DNA of 64,000 nt, from positions 1-64,000 of the forward strand of contig JADJOY010000003.1 of the NCBI GenBank assembly GCA_016713535.1, written 5' to 3'. How positions within the stretch are numbered: the first letter of the stretch is position 1; the number at the start of each line of letters is the position of its first letter. The position numbers and the translations under genes are program-made. Positions 18,451 through 26,776 of the stretch are shown piece by piece. Source of the stretch: JADJOY01 sp016713535 [NCBI: Deltaproteobacteria bacterium] (GTDB lineage: Bacteria > JADJOY01). The notes under the pieces were generated by a model that had not been told where the DNA came from, did no database searches, and saw only the letters and a list, made by a program, of their open reading frames with translations.

Positions 18451-19434
18451 TCACTCCACCCGGCAGAAGTGGAGGCCGAACCAGCCGCGGTCGTCCTGGT
18501 AGTCGCGCTCGGGAACGAAGCCGGCGGCGCGGATCAGCGCGTGAATGCGGGCGTCGTCGTACTTGGCGCTCGACTCGGTGTGGATCGACTCGCGGTCGGC
18601 GAAGTCCACCGTGAGCTCAAGCGCTTCGATCTGCACGCGCTGCGCGCCGCGGCTCACGAGGTGCATCTCGACCGCCGCCGCGTCCGGGTTCCAGCGCGCC
18701 TCGTGGTCGAAGCGCTCGACGTCGAAGCGCCCGCCGAGCTCGCGATTGATGCGCGCCAGCACGTTGCGGTTGAACGCGGCGGTGACGCCGGCGGCGTCGT
18801 CGTAGGCGGGAAGCAGCACCGAGAGCGGCTTCACGCGGTCGGCGCCGAGGAGCAGCGCACCACCGGGGGCGAGGCACCGTCGCACGCTGCCGAGCAGCCG
18901 AGCCGCCTCGGCGTCGCTCAGGTTGCCGATCGACGAGCCGATGAAGAGCACCAGGCGGCGCGGGCCGAGGCTCGTGATCGCCGGGAGCGCGTCCTCGTGG
19001 CGCATGGCGAGCGGCTGCACGTCCACGTCCGGGGTCTCGCGCCACAGCCGCAACGCACACGCGCGGAGCGCGCCCTCGGAGACGTCGATGGGCATGTAGA
19101 GCGTGCGTCCCTGGCGGGACACGAAGGCCTGCAGCAAGAGCTTGGTCTTCACGCCCGAGCCAGCGCCGAGCTCCACCACCCGGACGGGGCGCGGCGCGCC
19201 CGCGATCGCGCGCTCGACGATGTCGGCGGCGTGGCGCTCGAGCAGCGCGTACTCGACTCGCGTCAGGTAGTACTCGGGTAGCTCGGTGATCGCGTCGAAC
19301 AGCTCCGACCCGCGCCGGTCGTAGAAGAGCCGCGCCGGCAGCCACTTCGGCGTGGCGGTGAGCCCGCGCCGAACGTCCGCGGCAATCGGGCTCAGGTCGG
19401 GTGGGCGAGGGGAGCGTGCGGGTCGAACCGACAT
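18451..19434 (-). CDS. egtD: L-histidine N-alpha-methyltransferase EgtD
   Basis: A 327-residue SAM-dependent enzyme that trimethylates histidine to hercynine, the first step of ergothioneine synthesis. The diagnostic N-terminal block is present (PKWLPARLFYDRRGSELFD, ITELPEYYLTRVEYALL), followed by the SAM motif VVELGAGSGVKTKLLL and FIGSSIGNLSDAEA. The C-terminal MHLVSRGAQRVQI and Ser/Thr-rich ESIHTESSAKYDD regions also match the family. It lies 18 bases downstream of egtB on the same strand, so the pair is an operon. Confidence 0.95.
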   Translation of the reverse strand: MSVRPARSPRPPDLSPIAADVRRGLTATPKWLPARLFYDRRGSELFDAITELPEYYLTRVEYALLERHAADIVERAIAGAPRPVRVVELGAGSGVKTKLLLQAFVSRQGRTLYMPIDVSEGALRACALRLWRETPDVDVQPLAMRHEDALPAITSLGPRRLVLFIGSSIGNLSDAEAARLLGSVRRCLAPGGALLLGADRVKPLSVLLPAYDDAAGVTAAFNRNVLARINRELGGRFDVERFDHEARWNPDAAAVEMHLVSRGAQRVQIEALELTVDFADRESIHTESSAKYDDARIHALIRAAGFVPERDYQDDRGWFGLHFCRVE

Positions 19435-19452
19435 GGATTCTCCGGGCCGGTG

Positions 19453-20745
19453 TCAGCGCGCGTCGCGGGCGAGGCGCGCTCCGGTCATCTGGAAGCGAGT
19501 GTGGGGTGGCCAGAAGTTGCGATAGCTCGCGCGCAGGTGAGCTCGATTCGAGAGGCACGAGCCGCCGCGCAGGACCATCTGGCCGACCATGAACTTGCCG
19601 TTGTATTCGCCGATCGCGCCACGCGCGGGGGCGAATCCGGGATAGGGACCGTAGGCGGACGAGGTCCACTCCCAGACGTCGCCGAAGAGCCCCTGGAGCC
19701 GCGGCACCGTCGCGTCCGCCGAGCCCGAGGGCTGCTGCGGCCGTGGCGTGAGCCAGCCCTCGTCGCGGAAGTGGCCGGTGAGGGGGGCGGAGCACGCCGC
19801 GTGCTCCCACTCGGCCTCGGTGGGTAGGCGAGCGCCCAGCCAGCGCGCGATCGCGTCGGCCTCGTAGTAGCTCAGGTGTGCAGCGGGTGTCCTCGGCGAA
19901 GGGACGCGGCGGCCGTGGAGCGTGAGCACGCTCGCGACGCCGTCGTCGAAGCGCGTGTAGCCCGGCGCTGTCGCACTCGTGTGCTGCGCCCAGTCCCAGC
20001 CTTCACTGAGCCAGAGCGAGGGCGTGCGGTAGCCACCCTCGCGAGCGAAGGCTGCGGCCTCCCCGAGGGTGATCGGTCGCTCGGCGACGGCGTAGGGCTC
20101 GAGGAAGACGCGGTGCGCCGGGCGCTCGTTGTCGAACGCGAACGGGAGGTCGTCGCGGGCGCCGAGCGTCACGAGGCCGCCCTCGAACGAGACGAAGCGC
20201 GCGGGCTCGCACCCGTCGCCGGACACCTCGTCCGCGGTGGGATCGACGATCTCCGGCGCCGCGACGTACACGGGCTCGAGCACGTTGGCGGCGAACGCCG
20301 CGAGGATGTCGGTGAGGATCAGCTCCTGGTGCTGCTCCTCGTGGGCGACGCCGAGCCGGACGAGTGGAGCGAGGCCCGCGCGCGTTTCGCCGTCGGACCG
20401 CTCGAGGAGGTCGACCATGCGGGCGTCCACGGCGGTCCGGTACGCGGCGATCTCCACCGTGCTGGGACGGGAGAGCAGCCCGCGCGCGGGACGGGCATGC
20501 CGCGGGCCGACCGCCTCGTAGTAGGAGTTGAAGAGGTAGCCGTACGAGGGATGGAACGCCTCGCCACCGGTCGCCAGCACCAGGAAGTTCTCGAAGAACC
20601 AGGTGGTGTGCGCGAGGTGCCACTTGGTCGGGCTCGCGTCCGCCATCGCCTGGACCATGCGGTCCTCGTCGGAGAGCGGCGCGGCGAGGCGCTCGGTCTC
20701 GGCACGGGTCGCGACGTAGCGCTGGATCCACGAGCTGCGATCCAT
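19453..20745 (-). CDS. egtB: Hercynine oxygenase / sulfoxide synthase EgtB
   Basis: A 430-residue non-haem iron enzyme joining a thiol to hercynine in ergothioneine synthesis. The N-terminal DinB-like domain supplies the iron ligands: His46 in HLAHTTWFFE, and His135 and His139 in HEEQHQEL. The C-terminal formylglycine-generating-enzyme-like domain has RLPTEAEWEHAA, GDVWEWTSSAYGPY and VLRGGSCLSN. The frame is open to 20967, but the ATG at 20745 has a GAGGGG ribosome-binding site and a family-typical start. With egtD but no visible egtA, egtC or egtE, a partner thiol lyase or a cysteine-using variant may lie elsewhere. Confidence 0.95.
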   Translation of the reverse strand: MDRSSWIQRYVATRAETERLAAPLSDEDRMVQAMADASPTKWHLAHTTWFFENFLVLATGGEAFHPSYGYLFNSYYEAVGPRHARPARGLLSRPSTVEIAAYRTAVDARMVDLLERSDGETRAGLAPLVRLGVAHEEQHQELILTDILAAFAANVLEPVYVAAPEIVDPTADEVSGDGCEPARFVSFEGGLVTLGARDDLPFAFDNERPAHRVFLEPYAVAERPITLGEAAAFAREGGYRTPSLWLSEGWDWAQHTSATAPGYTRFDDGVASVLTLHGRRVPSPRTPAAHLSYYEADAIARWLGARLPTEAEWEHAACSAPLTGHFRDEGWLTPRPQQPSGSADATVPRLQGLFGDVWEWTSSAYGPYPGFAPARGAIGEYNGKFMVGQMVLRGGSCLSNRAHLRASYRNFWPPHTRFQMTGARLARDAR

Positions 20746-20933
20746 GGTCCCCTCGGCACGGCGCGTGTCCGCCTGGCCGACCGCTCGCCGAGGCGAGGCG
20801 GGCAGGGCGAGGCGCGGCGCAACACCCAGAATCGTGGGGTGGCTCGCGGATCGCCAAACGGAGCGTCGTCGCGTGGGCGCGCTCCGATCCGAGGCGGCGG
20901 CGGAGCGAAGGGCTCGCGGAGTAGGCTCCGGTC

Positions 20934-21737
20934 GTGATCGATCGCACGCCCGGCTCGCTCGACCCACCGCCGTCCGGCGTCGCGGTGTCGATCGCGGGCG
21001 TCCGGAAGAGCTACGCGGGCCGGGTCGTGCTCGACGTGCCGCAGCTCACGGCGCAGGCCCATCGGACGCTCGCGCTGATCGGCCCGAGCGGCTGCGGTAA
21101 GTCCACGTTGCTGCGGATCGTGATCGGGCTCGTCGGCTCCGACACCGGCACCGTGTCCTTCGGGGGGCGGCCGATGGAGCGTGCGAGCCGCCGCGAGCTG
21201 CGCCTCGGCACGGGCTACGTGATCCAGGAGGGCGGGCTCTTCCCGCACCTCACGGTTCTCGGCAACGTGGCGCTGGTGCCGCGCGACCTGGGCTGGAGCG
21301 AGGAGCGCATCGCGGCGCGCGTCGACGAGCTGGCCGAGCTCACACGCATTCCTGGCGAGCTGCTCCGCCGCTACCCGCACCAGCTCTCGGGTGGACAGCG
21401 GCAGCGCGTGGCGCTGATCCGCGCGCTGGTCCTCGACCCGGCGGTGCTGCTCATGGACGAGCCGCTCGCGTCCCTCGACCCGCTGATCCGCTCCGAGCTG
21501 CAGGACGAGCTACGCCAGCTCTTCGCGCGGTTGCGCAAGACCGTGCTGCTCGTGACCCACGATCTCGCCGAGGCGGCCTTCCTCGGCGACGCGATCGCGC
21601 TCTTCCGGGACGGCCGCGTGGTGCAGGTGGGGACGCTCGACGACCTCGCGACGCGGCCCGCGGAGCCCTTCGTGAGCTCGTTCATCGGTGCGCAGCGCAG
21701 CCTCGGTCTGCGCCTCGCGTACGGCGGCGAACCGTGA
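20934..21737 (+). CDS. ABC transporter ATPase, OpuCA/ProV/EgtV-like
   Basis: A 267-residue importer ATPase: Walker A (GPSGCGKST), Q-loop (YVIQEGGLFPHL), signature LSGGQRQRVALIRAL, Walker B (VLLMDEP) and switch His (LVTHD). The EGGLFPHLTV segment is typical of ATPases serving osmoprotectant-class transporters. There is no C-terminal CBS pair. It starts with GTG 188 bases from the divergent egtB start, and its end overlaps the SBP-permease gene by GTGA. Position beside egtBD suggests ergothioneine rather than betaine as cargo (see findings). Confidence 0.9.
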   Translation: MIDRTPGSLDPPPSGVAVSIAGVRKSYAGRVVLDVPQLTAQAHRTLALIGPSGCGKSTLLRIVIGLVGSDTGTVSFGGRPMERASRRELRLGTGYVIQEGGLFPHLTVLGNVALVPRDLGWSEERIAARVDELAELTRIPGELLRRYPHQLSGGQRQRVALIRALVLDPAVLLMDEPLASLDPLIRSELQDELRQLFARLRKTVLLVTHDLAEAAFLGDAIALFRDGRVVQVGTLDDLATRPAEPFVSSFIGAQRSLGLRLAYGGEP

Positions 21738-23242
21738 AGCGCGGCGCTCGCGTGGTGGTCGCGGTCGTCGCGACGCTGCTCGCGCCGGCCCTCGCCCACT
21801 CCCAGCTCGTGGTGGGCTCGAAGGCGTTCCCGGAGTCGTGGATCCTCGGCGAGGCCCTCGCCGAGCTGGCGCGTGACGCGGGGGTCACCCCGGTCGCGCA
21901 CCGCGCCAACCTGGGCGGCACCGAGATCGTGTGGCAGGCGCTCACGAGCGGTGCGATCGACGTCTACCCGGAATACACCGGCACCATCGCCGAGGTGCTG
22001 CTCGCGTCGCCAGGGCGGGCGACGTTGGGCGAGCTGCGAGCGGGCCTCGCGAGTCGTGGGATCGCGGTCAGCGAGCCGCTCGGCTTCAACGACGGCTATG
22101 GCCTCGCCATGGCTCGCGCTCGCGCGGACGCGCTCGGGATCCGCGCGATCTCGGACCTCGCACGGCATCCCGAGCTGCGTCTGGCGCTGACCCACGAGTT
22201 CCTGGGGCGCGCCGACGGCTGGCCCGGGCTGGCGCGACGTTACGGGCTCGAGCGCGCGGCGCCGCGCGGAATCCAGCACGAGCTCGCCTACCAGGCGGTC
22301 GCCTCCGGCGAAGCCGAGGGGATCGACGTCTACACCACCGACGCGCAGATCGAGCATCTCGGGCTCGTGGTGCTCGATGACGATCGCGGCTTCTTCCCGC
22401 GCTACGACGCGGTGTGGCTGTACCGTGCCGACCTCGAGCGTCGCGAGCCGCGCGCACTCGGATCCATGAACCGGTTGATCGGGCGGATCGACGAAGCGGC
22501 GATGACCCGTGCCAACGCGCGTGTGGTCCTCGACCGGGTGCCGTACGCGACCGCGGCGCGCGAGTTGATCACCGCCGTCGTCGGGGCCGAGGCCGGCGCG
22601 CCGTCCGCGAGCGCCGGCTGGCGTGTGAGCATGGTCCGGAACGTCCTCCGCCACCTGTGGCTGGTGGGCGTGTCGCTGGCGGCGGCGGTCGCGGTCGGCG
22701 TGCCGCTCGGAGTGGCGGCCGATCGCTGGCGCGCCGTCGCGCGGACCGCGCTCGGGCTCACCGGGCTCGTCCAGACCGTGCCGAGCCTGGCGCTGCTGGC
22801 GCTCCTGATCCCGCTTCTCGGCATCGGCGCGGCCCCGGCGCTGGTGGCGCTCTTTCTCTACAGCCTGCTGCCGATCGTGCGGAACACGTATCTCGGCTTC
22901 ACCTCGATCCCGGTGCCGCTGCGCGAGTCGGCCGATGCGATCGGACTCTCGTCCCGCGCACGCCTGTTGCGGGTCCACCTCCCGCTCGCCGCGCCCGCGA
23001 TCCTGGCCGGGATCAAGACCGCCGCGGTGATCGACGTGGGCGCGGCCACGCTCGCGGCGCTGGTGGGAGCGGGCGGGCTCGGCGATCCGATCCTGGCCGG
23101 CATCCAGCTCCGTCGCGCGGACTTGATCCTCGAGGGTGCACTGCCCGCGGCCGCGCTCGCGTTGCTCGTCCAGTGGTCGTTCGACGGGATCGAGCGCCTG
23201 GTCGTGCCAGGCGCCCTGCGCGAGCACGCGACGAGCGCGTAG
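21734..23242 (+). CDS. Substrate-binding/permease fusion of an OpuC- or EgtU-like ABC transporter
   Basis: A 502-residue protein. A signal peptide (ending ALAHSQ) leads into an OpuAC-type binding domain, roughly residues 25-285, with VGSKAFPESWILGEAL, LGGTEIVWQALTSG and the family hallmark DVYPEYTGT. From about residue 300 a ProW-like permease domain follows, with several transmembrane helices and the EAA-like loop ESADAIGLSSRARLLRVHLPL. In EgtU and ProWX fusions the permease comes first and the binding domain last; here the order is reversed. The GTG start overlaps the ATPase stop. Substrate: quaternary amine, either betaine/choline or ergothioneine. Confidence 0.88.
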   Translation: MKRGARVVVAVVATLLAPALAHSQLVVGSKAFPESWILGEALAELARDAGVTPVAHRANLGGTEIVWQALTSGAIDVYPEYTGTIAEVLLASPGRATLGELRAGLASRGIAVSEPLGFNDGYGLAMARARADALGIRAISDLARHPELRLALTHEFLGRADGWPGLARRYGLERAAPRGIQHELAYQAVASGEAEGIDVYTTDAQIEHLGLVVLDDDRGFFPRYDAVWLYRADLERREPRALGSMNRLIGRIDEAAMTRANARVVLDRVPYATAARELITAVVGAEAGAPSASAGWRVSMVRNVLRHLWLVGVSLAAAVAVGVPLGVAADRWRAVARTALGLTGLVQTVPSLALLALLIPLLGIGAAPALVALFLYSLLPIVRNTYLGFTSIPVPLRESADAIGLSSRARLLRVHLPLAAPAILAGIKTAAVIDVGAATLAALVGAGGLGDPILAGIQLRRADLILEGALPAAALALLVQWSFDGIERLVVPGALREHATSA

Positions 23243-23314
23243 TGCGGGGCGGGTCGGCAAGGCGGCTGGTTACATTCGCGAGGACCGGTGCACGGTTCCC
23301 GGCCCGGGGTCCCG

Positions 23315-25003
23315 ATGGACGGCCTGACCGAATCGACGACATCCCGGGTCGCGCCGCGTGCGGCGCGCCACGAGCAGACCTTTCCTCGGCTCTCCGCGAC
23401 GCAGATCGCGCGCATCGCGCACCACGGGCGAGCCCGCGAGGTCGCCGCCGGCGAAGTGCTGGTGGAGGCGGGACAGCACGCGGTTCCGTTCTTCCTGATC
23501 ACCCGCGGCCGGGTCGAGGTGATCCAGCCGACGCTCGCCGGCGAGGCCCTCGTCGCCATCCACGAGCCCGGTCAGTTCAGCGGTGAGGTCAGCCTGATCT
23601 CGGGGCGCCGCTCGCTGGTGCGGATGCGCGCGGCCGAGCCGAGCGAGGTGATCGAGCTCGCCCGCGGCGAGCTGCAGGCGCTGGTGCAGACCGACGCCGA
23701 GCTCGGCGAGCTCATCTTGCGTGCCTTCATCCTGCGCCGGGTCGAGCTCATCGCGCGCGGGTACGGAGACGTGGTGCTGCTCGGCTCCGTGCACTGCGCG
23801 GGCACGTTGCGGGTGAAGGCGTTTCTGTCCAGGAATGGCCATCCATACACCTACGTCGACCTCGACCACGACCGCGACGTGCAGGGCTTGCTCGACCGGT
23901 TCCACGTCGGCATCGACGAAGTGCCGGTGCTGATCTGTCGCGGCGAGCTGGTGCTCAAGAACCCGACCCTCGCCGAGATCGCCGAGTGTCTCGGCCTCAA
24001 CGCCGAGGTCGACGCGGCACGGGTGCGGGACGTGGTGATCATCGGCGGGGGGCCGGCGGGCCTCGCGGCCGCCGTCTACGGCGCGTCCGAGGGCCTCGAC
24101 GTGCTGGTGGTCGAATCCACCGCCCCCGGCGGTCAGGCCGCCTCGAGCTCGAAGATCGAGAACTACCTCGGGTTTCCCACCGGGATCTCCGGGCAGGCGC
24201 TCGCGGCCCGCGCTTACACCCAGGCCCAGAAGTTCGGCGCCCAGATGTTGATCGCGAGCGGTGCCAGCAAGCTCGCGTGCGACCAGAGGCCTTACGCGAT
24301 CGAGACCCTCGGTGGCACGCGTGTCTCCGCGCGCGCCGTCATCATCGCGACCGGCGCCGACTACCGCAGGCTCGAGCTGCCGGACCTCGCCCGGTTCGAG
24401 GGCGCGGGGATCTATTACGGCGCGACTTTCATCGAGGCCCAGCTCTGCAGTGGCGAGGACGTCGTGGTGGTGGGAGGCGGCAACTCCGCCGGGCAGGCGG
24501 CGGTTTTCCTCGCGCAGAGTGCGCGCAAGGTGCTCATGATGGTGCGCTCGAGCGGGCTCGCCGACAGCATGTCGCGCTACCTGATCCGGCGCATCGAGGA
24601 GAGCCCCACGATCGAGCTGCGCACCTTCACGGAGGTTGCGGCGCTCGCGGGGACGGATCACCTCGAGGAGGTGAGCTGGCGCGACACCCGGACCGTCACC
24701 GTCGAGACCCGGCCGATTCGCCATGTGTTCGTCATGACCGGCGCCTCACCGTGCACCCACTGGCTCGAGGGGCGCGTCACGCTCGACCCCAAGGGGTTCA
24801 TCAAGACCGGCCCGGACCTCTCGACCGACGATCTCGGGAACGCGCGCTGGCCGCTCGCCCGGCCACCACATCTGCTCGAGACCAGCCTCCCGGGAGTGTT
24901 CGCCGTCGGCGACGTCCGGTGCGGCAACGTGAAGCGCGTGGCGTCGGCGGTGGGCGAGGGCTCGATCGCCGTCTCGTTCGTGCACCAGGTGCTCCACGAG
25001 TAG
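23315..25003 (+). CDS. cNMP-binding / glutaredoxin-like / thioredoxin-reductase-like fusion
   Basis: A protein of about 562 residues in three parts. Residues about 20-140 form a cyclic-nucleotide-binding fold (GEVLVEAGQHAVPFFLITRG, GQFSGEVSLISGRRS). Residues about 150-220 form a glutaredoxin-like domain that keeps one cysteine (GSVHCAGT). The rest is a TrxB-type flavoprotein with FAD motif IIGGGPAGLAAAVYGA, NADPH motif VVGGGNSAGQAAVFLAQ and the C-terminal GVFAVGDVRCGNVKRVASA. The usual CATC redox site between these motifs is absent (YYGATFIEAQLC), so it is not a classical thioredoxin reductase. The ATG at 23315 is preferred over a GTG at 23288. It is followed 41 bases later by a UBP zinc-finger gene. 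Confidence 0.88.
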   Translation: MDGLTESTTSRVAPRAARHEQTFPRLSATQIARIAHHGRAREVAAGEVLVEAGQHAVPFFLITRGRVEVIQPTLAGEALVAIHEPGQFSGEVSLISGRRSLVRMRAAEPSEVIELARGELQALVQTDAELGELILRAFILRRVELIARGYGDVVLLGSVHCAGTLRVKAFLSRNGHPYTYVDLDHDRDVQGLLDRFHVGIDEVPVLICRGELVLKNPTLAEIAECLGLNAEVDAARVRDVVIIGGGPAGLAAAVYGASEGLDVLVVESTAPGGQAASSSKIENYLGFPTGISGQALAARAYTQAQKFGAQMLIASGASKLACDQRPYAIETLGGTRVSARAVIIATGADYRRLELPDLARFEGAGIYYGATFIEAQLCSGEDVVVVGGGNSAGQAAVFLAQSARKVLMMVRSSGLADSMSRYLIRRIEESPTIELRTFTEVAALAGTDHLEEVSWRDTRTVTVETRPIRHVFVMTGASPCTHWLEGRVTLDPKGFIKTGPDLSTDDLGNARWPLARPPHLLETSLPGVFAVGDVRCGNVKRVASAVGEGSIAVSFVHQVLHE

Positions 25004-25044
25004 CCGCCACCCAGGAAGACCATCGATCCACGGGGAGAGAGACC

Positions 25045-25314
25045 ATGGCCGAGGGCGCCTGCAGTCACATCGAAGCGATCACCGAGCTCGAGCACGCGAA
25101 TCGCCGCGAGTGCGGGGAGTGCGTCGAGATCGGCGCGACCTGGGTCCACCTCCGCACCTGTCAGACGTGCGGCACCACACGCTGCTGTGACGACTCGCCC
25201 AACCGCCACGCGACGGCCCACGCACACGCGAGCCAGCACCCGGTGATCTCGTCCGCCGAGCCCGGCGAGCGCTGGCTCTACTGCTACCCCGACGACGCCT
25301 TCGCCGAGTACTGA
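25045..25314 (+). CDS. UBP-type zinc-finger protein
   Basis: An 89-residue protein that is essentially one zf-UBP domain. Zinc ligands appear in order: CSH near the N-terminus, CGEC, CQTC, C/CC after GTTR, then a run of histidines (RHATAHAHASQHP), and the closing GERWLYCYPDDAF typical of the family. A GGGGAGAGA motif precedes the ATG. In eukaryotes this domain binds the C-terminus of ubiquitin; bacterial members have no settled role. Its placement after the flavoprotein fusion suggests they act together. Confidence 0.88.
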   Translation: MAEGACSHIEAITELEHANRRECGECVEIGATWVHLRTCQTCGTTRCCDDSPNRHATAHAHASQHPVISSAEPGERWLYCYPDDAFAEY

Positions 25315-25405
25315 GCGAGCGGCGCGTGATCCGCTCGGGTCACCACGACGGCCGAGATCGATCGCCGCGCTTACGAGGGTGCGTGGACCTCTTCCGCGAT
25401 AAGGG

Positions 25406-26760
25406 TCAGCCGCAATCCATGGCGACCCACACGCGATCGAAGCGGCGAGCGGCGAGATCGTCGTCGCGGATCAGCCAGTAGAGGACGCCGCCATCGGCCC
25501 ACACCTGCCGCTCACGGCCGGGTTCGAGCCCAGGTAGGGGCTGACCCATGCGGTCCTGCTCGCACTCGGAGGCGAGCTGCAGCAACAGTCGCCAGCGTGG
25601 CGCGTTCGGGTCGGCGGCCGCGCTACTTCGCGCGATCCACTGGTCTCCGCCTATCCCGAACGCCCGGCCTGCAATGGCAAGCTGGCGGCCGAAGTGCCCG
25701 CTCTGGTGCATCGGAAGGGGGTGCCCCAGGACCTGGTGACGCGGACGGGCCGCCGGGCTGAAGTTCTCGATGAAGCGCTCGACGGCCACGATGGTCGCGA
25801 GCTGGACGTCATCCGCGGGCTCCCGGTATCCGGGGAGCGCGTCTTGTTCAGGGAAGATCACCGGCTTCCTGTGAACGGGTTCGTCCGCTGGACTTCCGGG
25901 CGCTCGCGAGGCGCCACCAGGCACTCGGCGGAGCGCAGCTCGCGAGGAAGCGTAGCGATGCGCAGAGGCGTCCATCGGTACGAGCGGTACGTGGTCGTAC
26001 CTGCGGGCGCTTCGCGCCGAGCAAGGATCGATCGGGATTTGCCACGGAAGATCACGCGAGCCAACCCCGCGTCGGCGCCGGAGAGCCCCCACTGAGAGCG
26101 GTTCGCGTCGAAGAAGAACCAGAGCTCGCCGTCGGCGGGCAGCTCCCCGTCCGGGTCGGAGCCGGCGAGCTCCGAGAGCGAGAGCTGCGCAACGAAGGGG
26201 AGTGGTTGCCCCTGGTGCTCGGGCCACGGCTCATCGGTGGGCAGGTCGGGCGCGCCACCGGCCTTGCAGGCCGCGACGGCAATCTCTGCGTCACGGCTCG
26301 GCGCAGCATCGAGGCGGACCGCTGGCAGCGCCAGGCGTCCCAGCGCCTCCGCGAGCGCGGCATCACGCGTGTCACCCTCCGCCAATAGCGCCACCGCTCG
26401 CTCGAATGCCGACCACGTTTCCGCGTTCGACTCGAGCTCGGCCTCCGAGCGCCGATCCCAAGCGCTACCTTCCCAACCTCGGATAACGCCTGTCGTACCG
26501 CACGCGGGGCACGACCACGCGATATCACCCACGGTCGCGTCGAAGTCGACCAGCAGCTCGTTGCTGCAGCGTCCTCGAGCCGATCGCCAGCCGCACACGA
26601 CGTTGGTCGGCTCGGCGTCGCGTGGCCCGGTACGGCTCGTCGTCCAAGCTACGATGGCGCCGAGGAAGAGGGCCAGCCGACCGCCCGCATTCCACGCGGA
26701 ATCGGAACTCTCGAGGGCGGCGAGAAGGTCGCGGAGATCGGAGACGTAGTGGTTGGGCAC
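25406..26760 (-). CDS. DUF1963 (YwqG-like) protein, frame broken
   Basis: Two overlapping frames make one DUF1963 protein of about 450 residues. The first, from a GTG at 26760, has an N-terminal part with CGWRSARGRCSNE and WSCPACGTTG, a possible zinc ribbon, then the start of the DUF1963 fold (GQPLPFVAQLSLSEL, GELWFFFDA, ARVIF) and stops at 25858. The second frame carries the family C-terminus (HQVLGHPLPMHQ, PRWRLLLQLASE, VLYWLIRDDDLAARRFDRVW) to 25406. The switch lies near 25860-25930. Function of the family is unknown; members often sit in toxin-immunity or SMI1-like contexts, which are not evident here. The GTG start is tentative. Confidence 0.7.
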
Positions 26761-26776
26761 GCGCGGGTGATCCGCC

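Noticed and set aside
20934-23242. Plain annotation as a glycine-betaine uptake system
   Set aside because: Kept as an alternative only; the adjacency to egtBD makes ergothioneine an equally good or better candidate, and no osmotic-stress genes adjoin.
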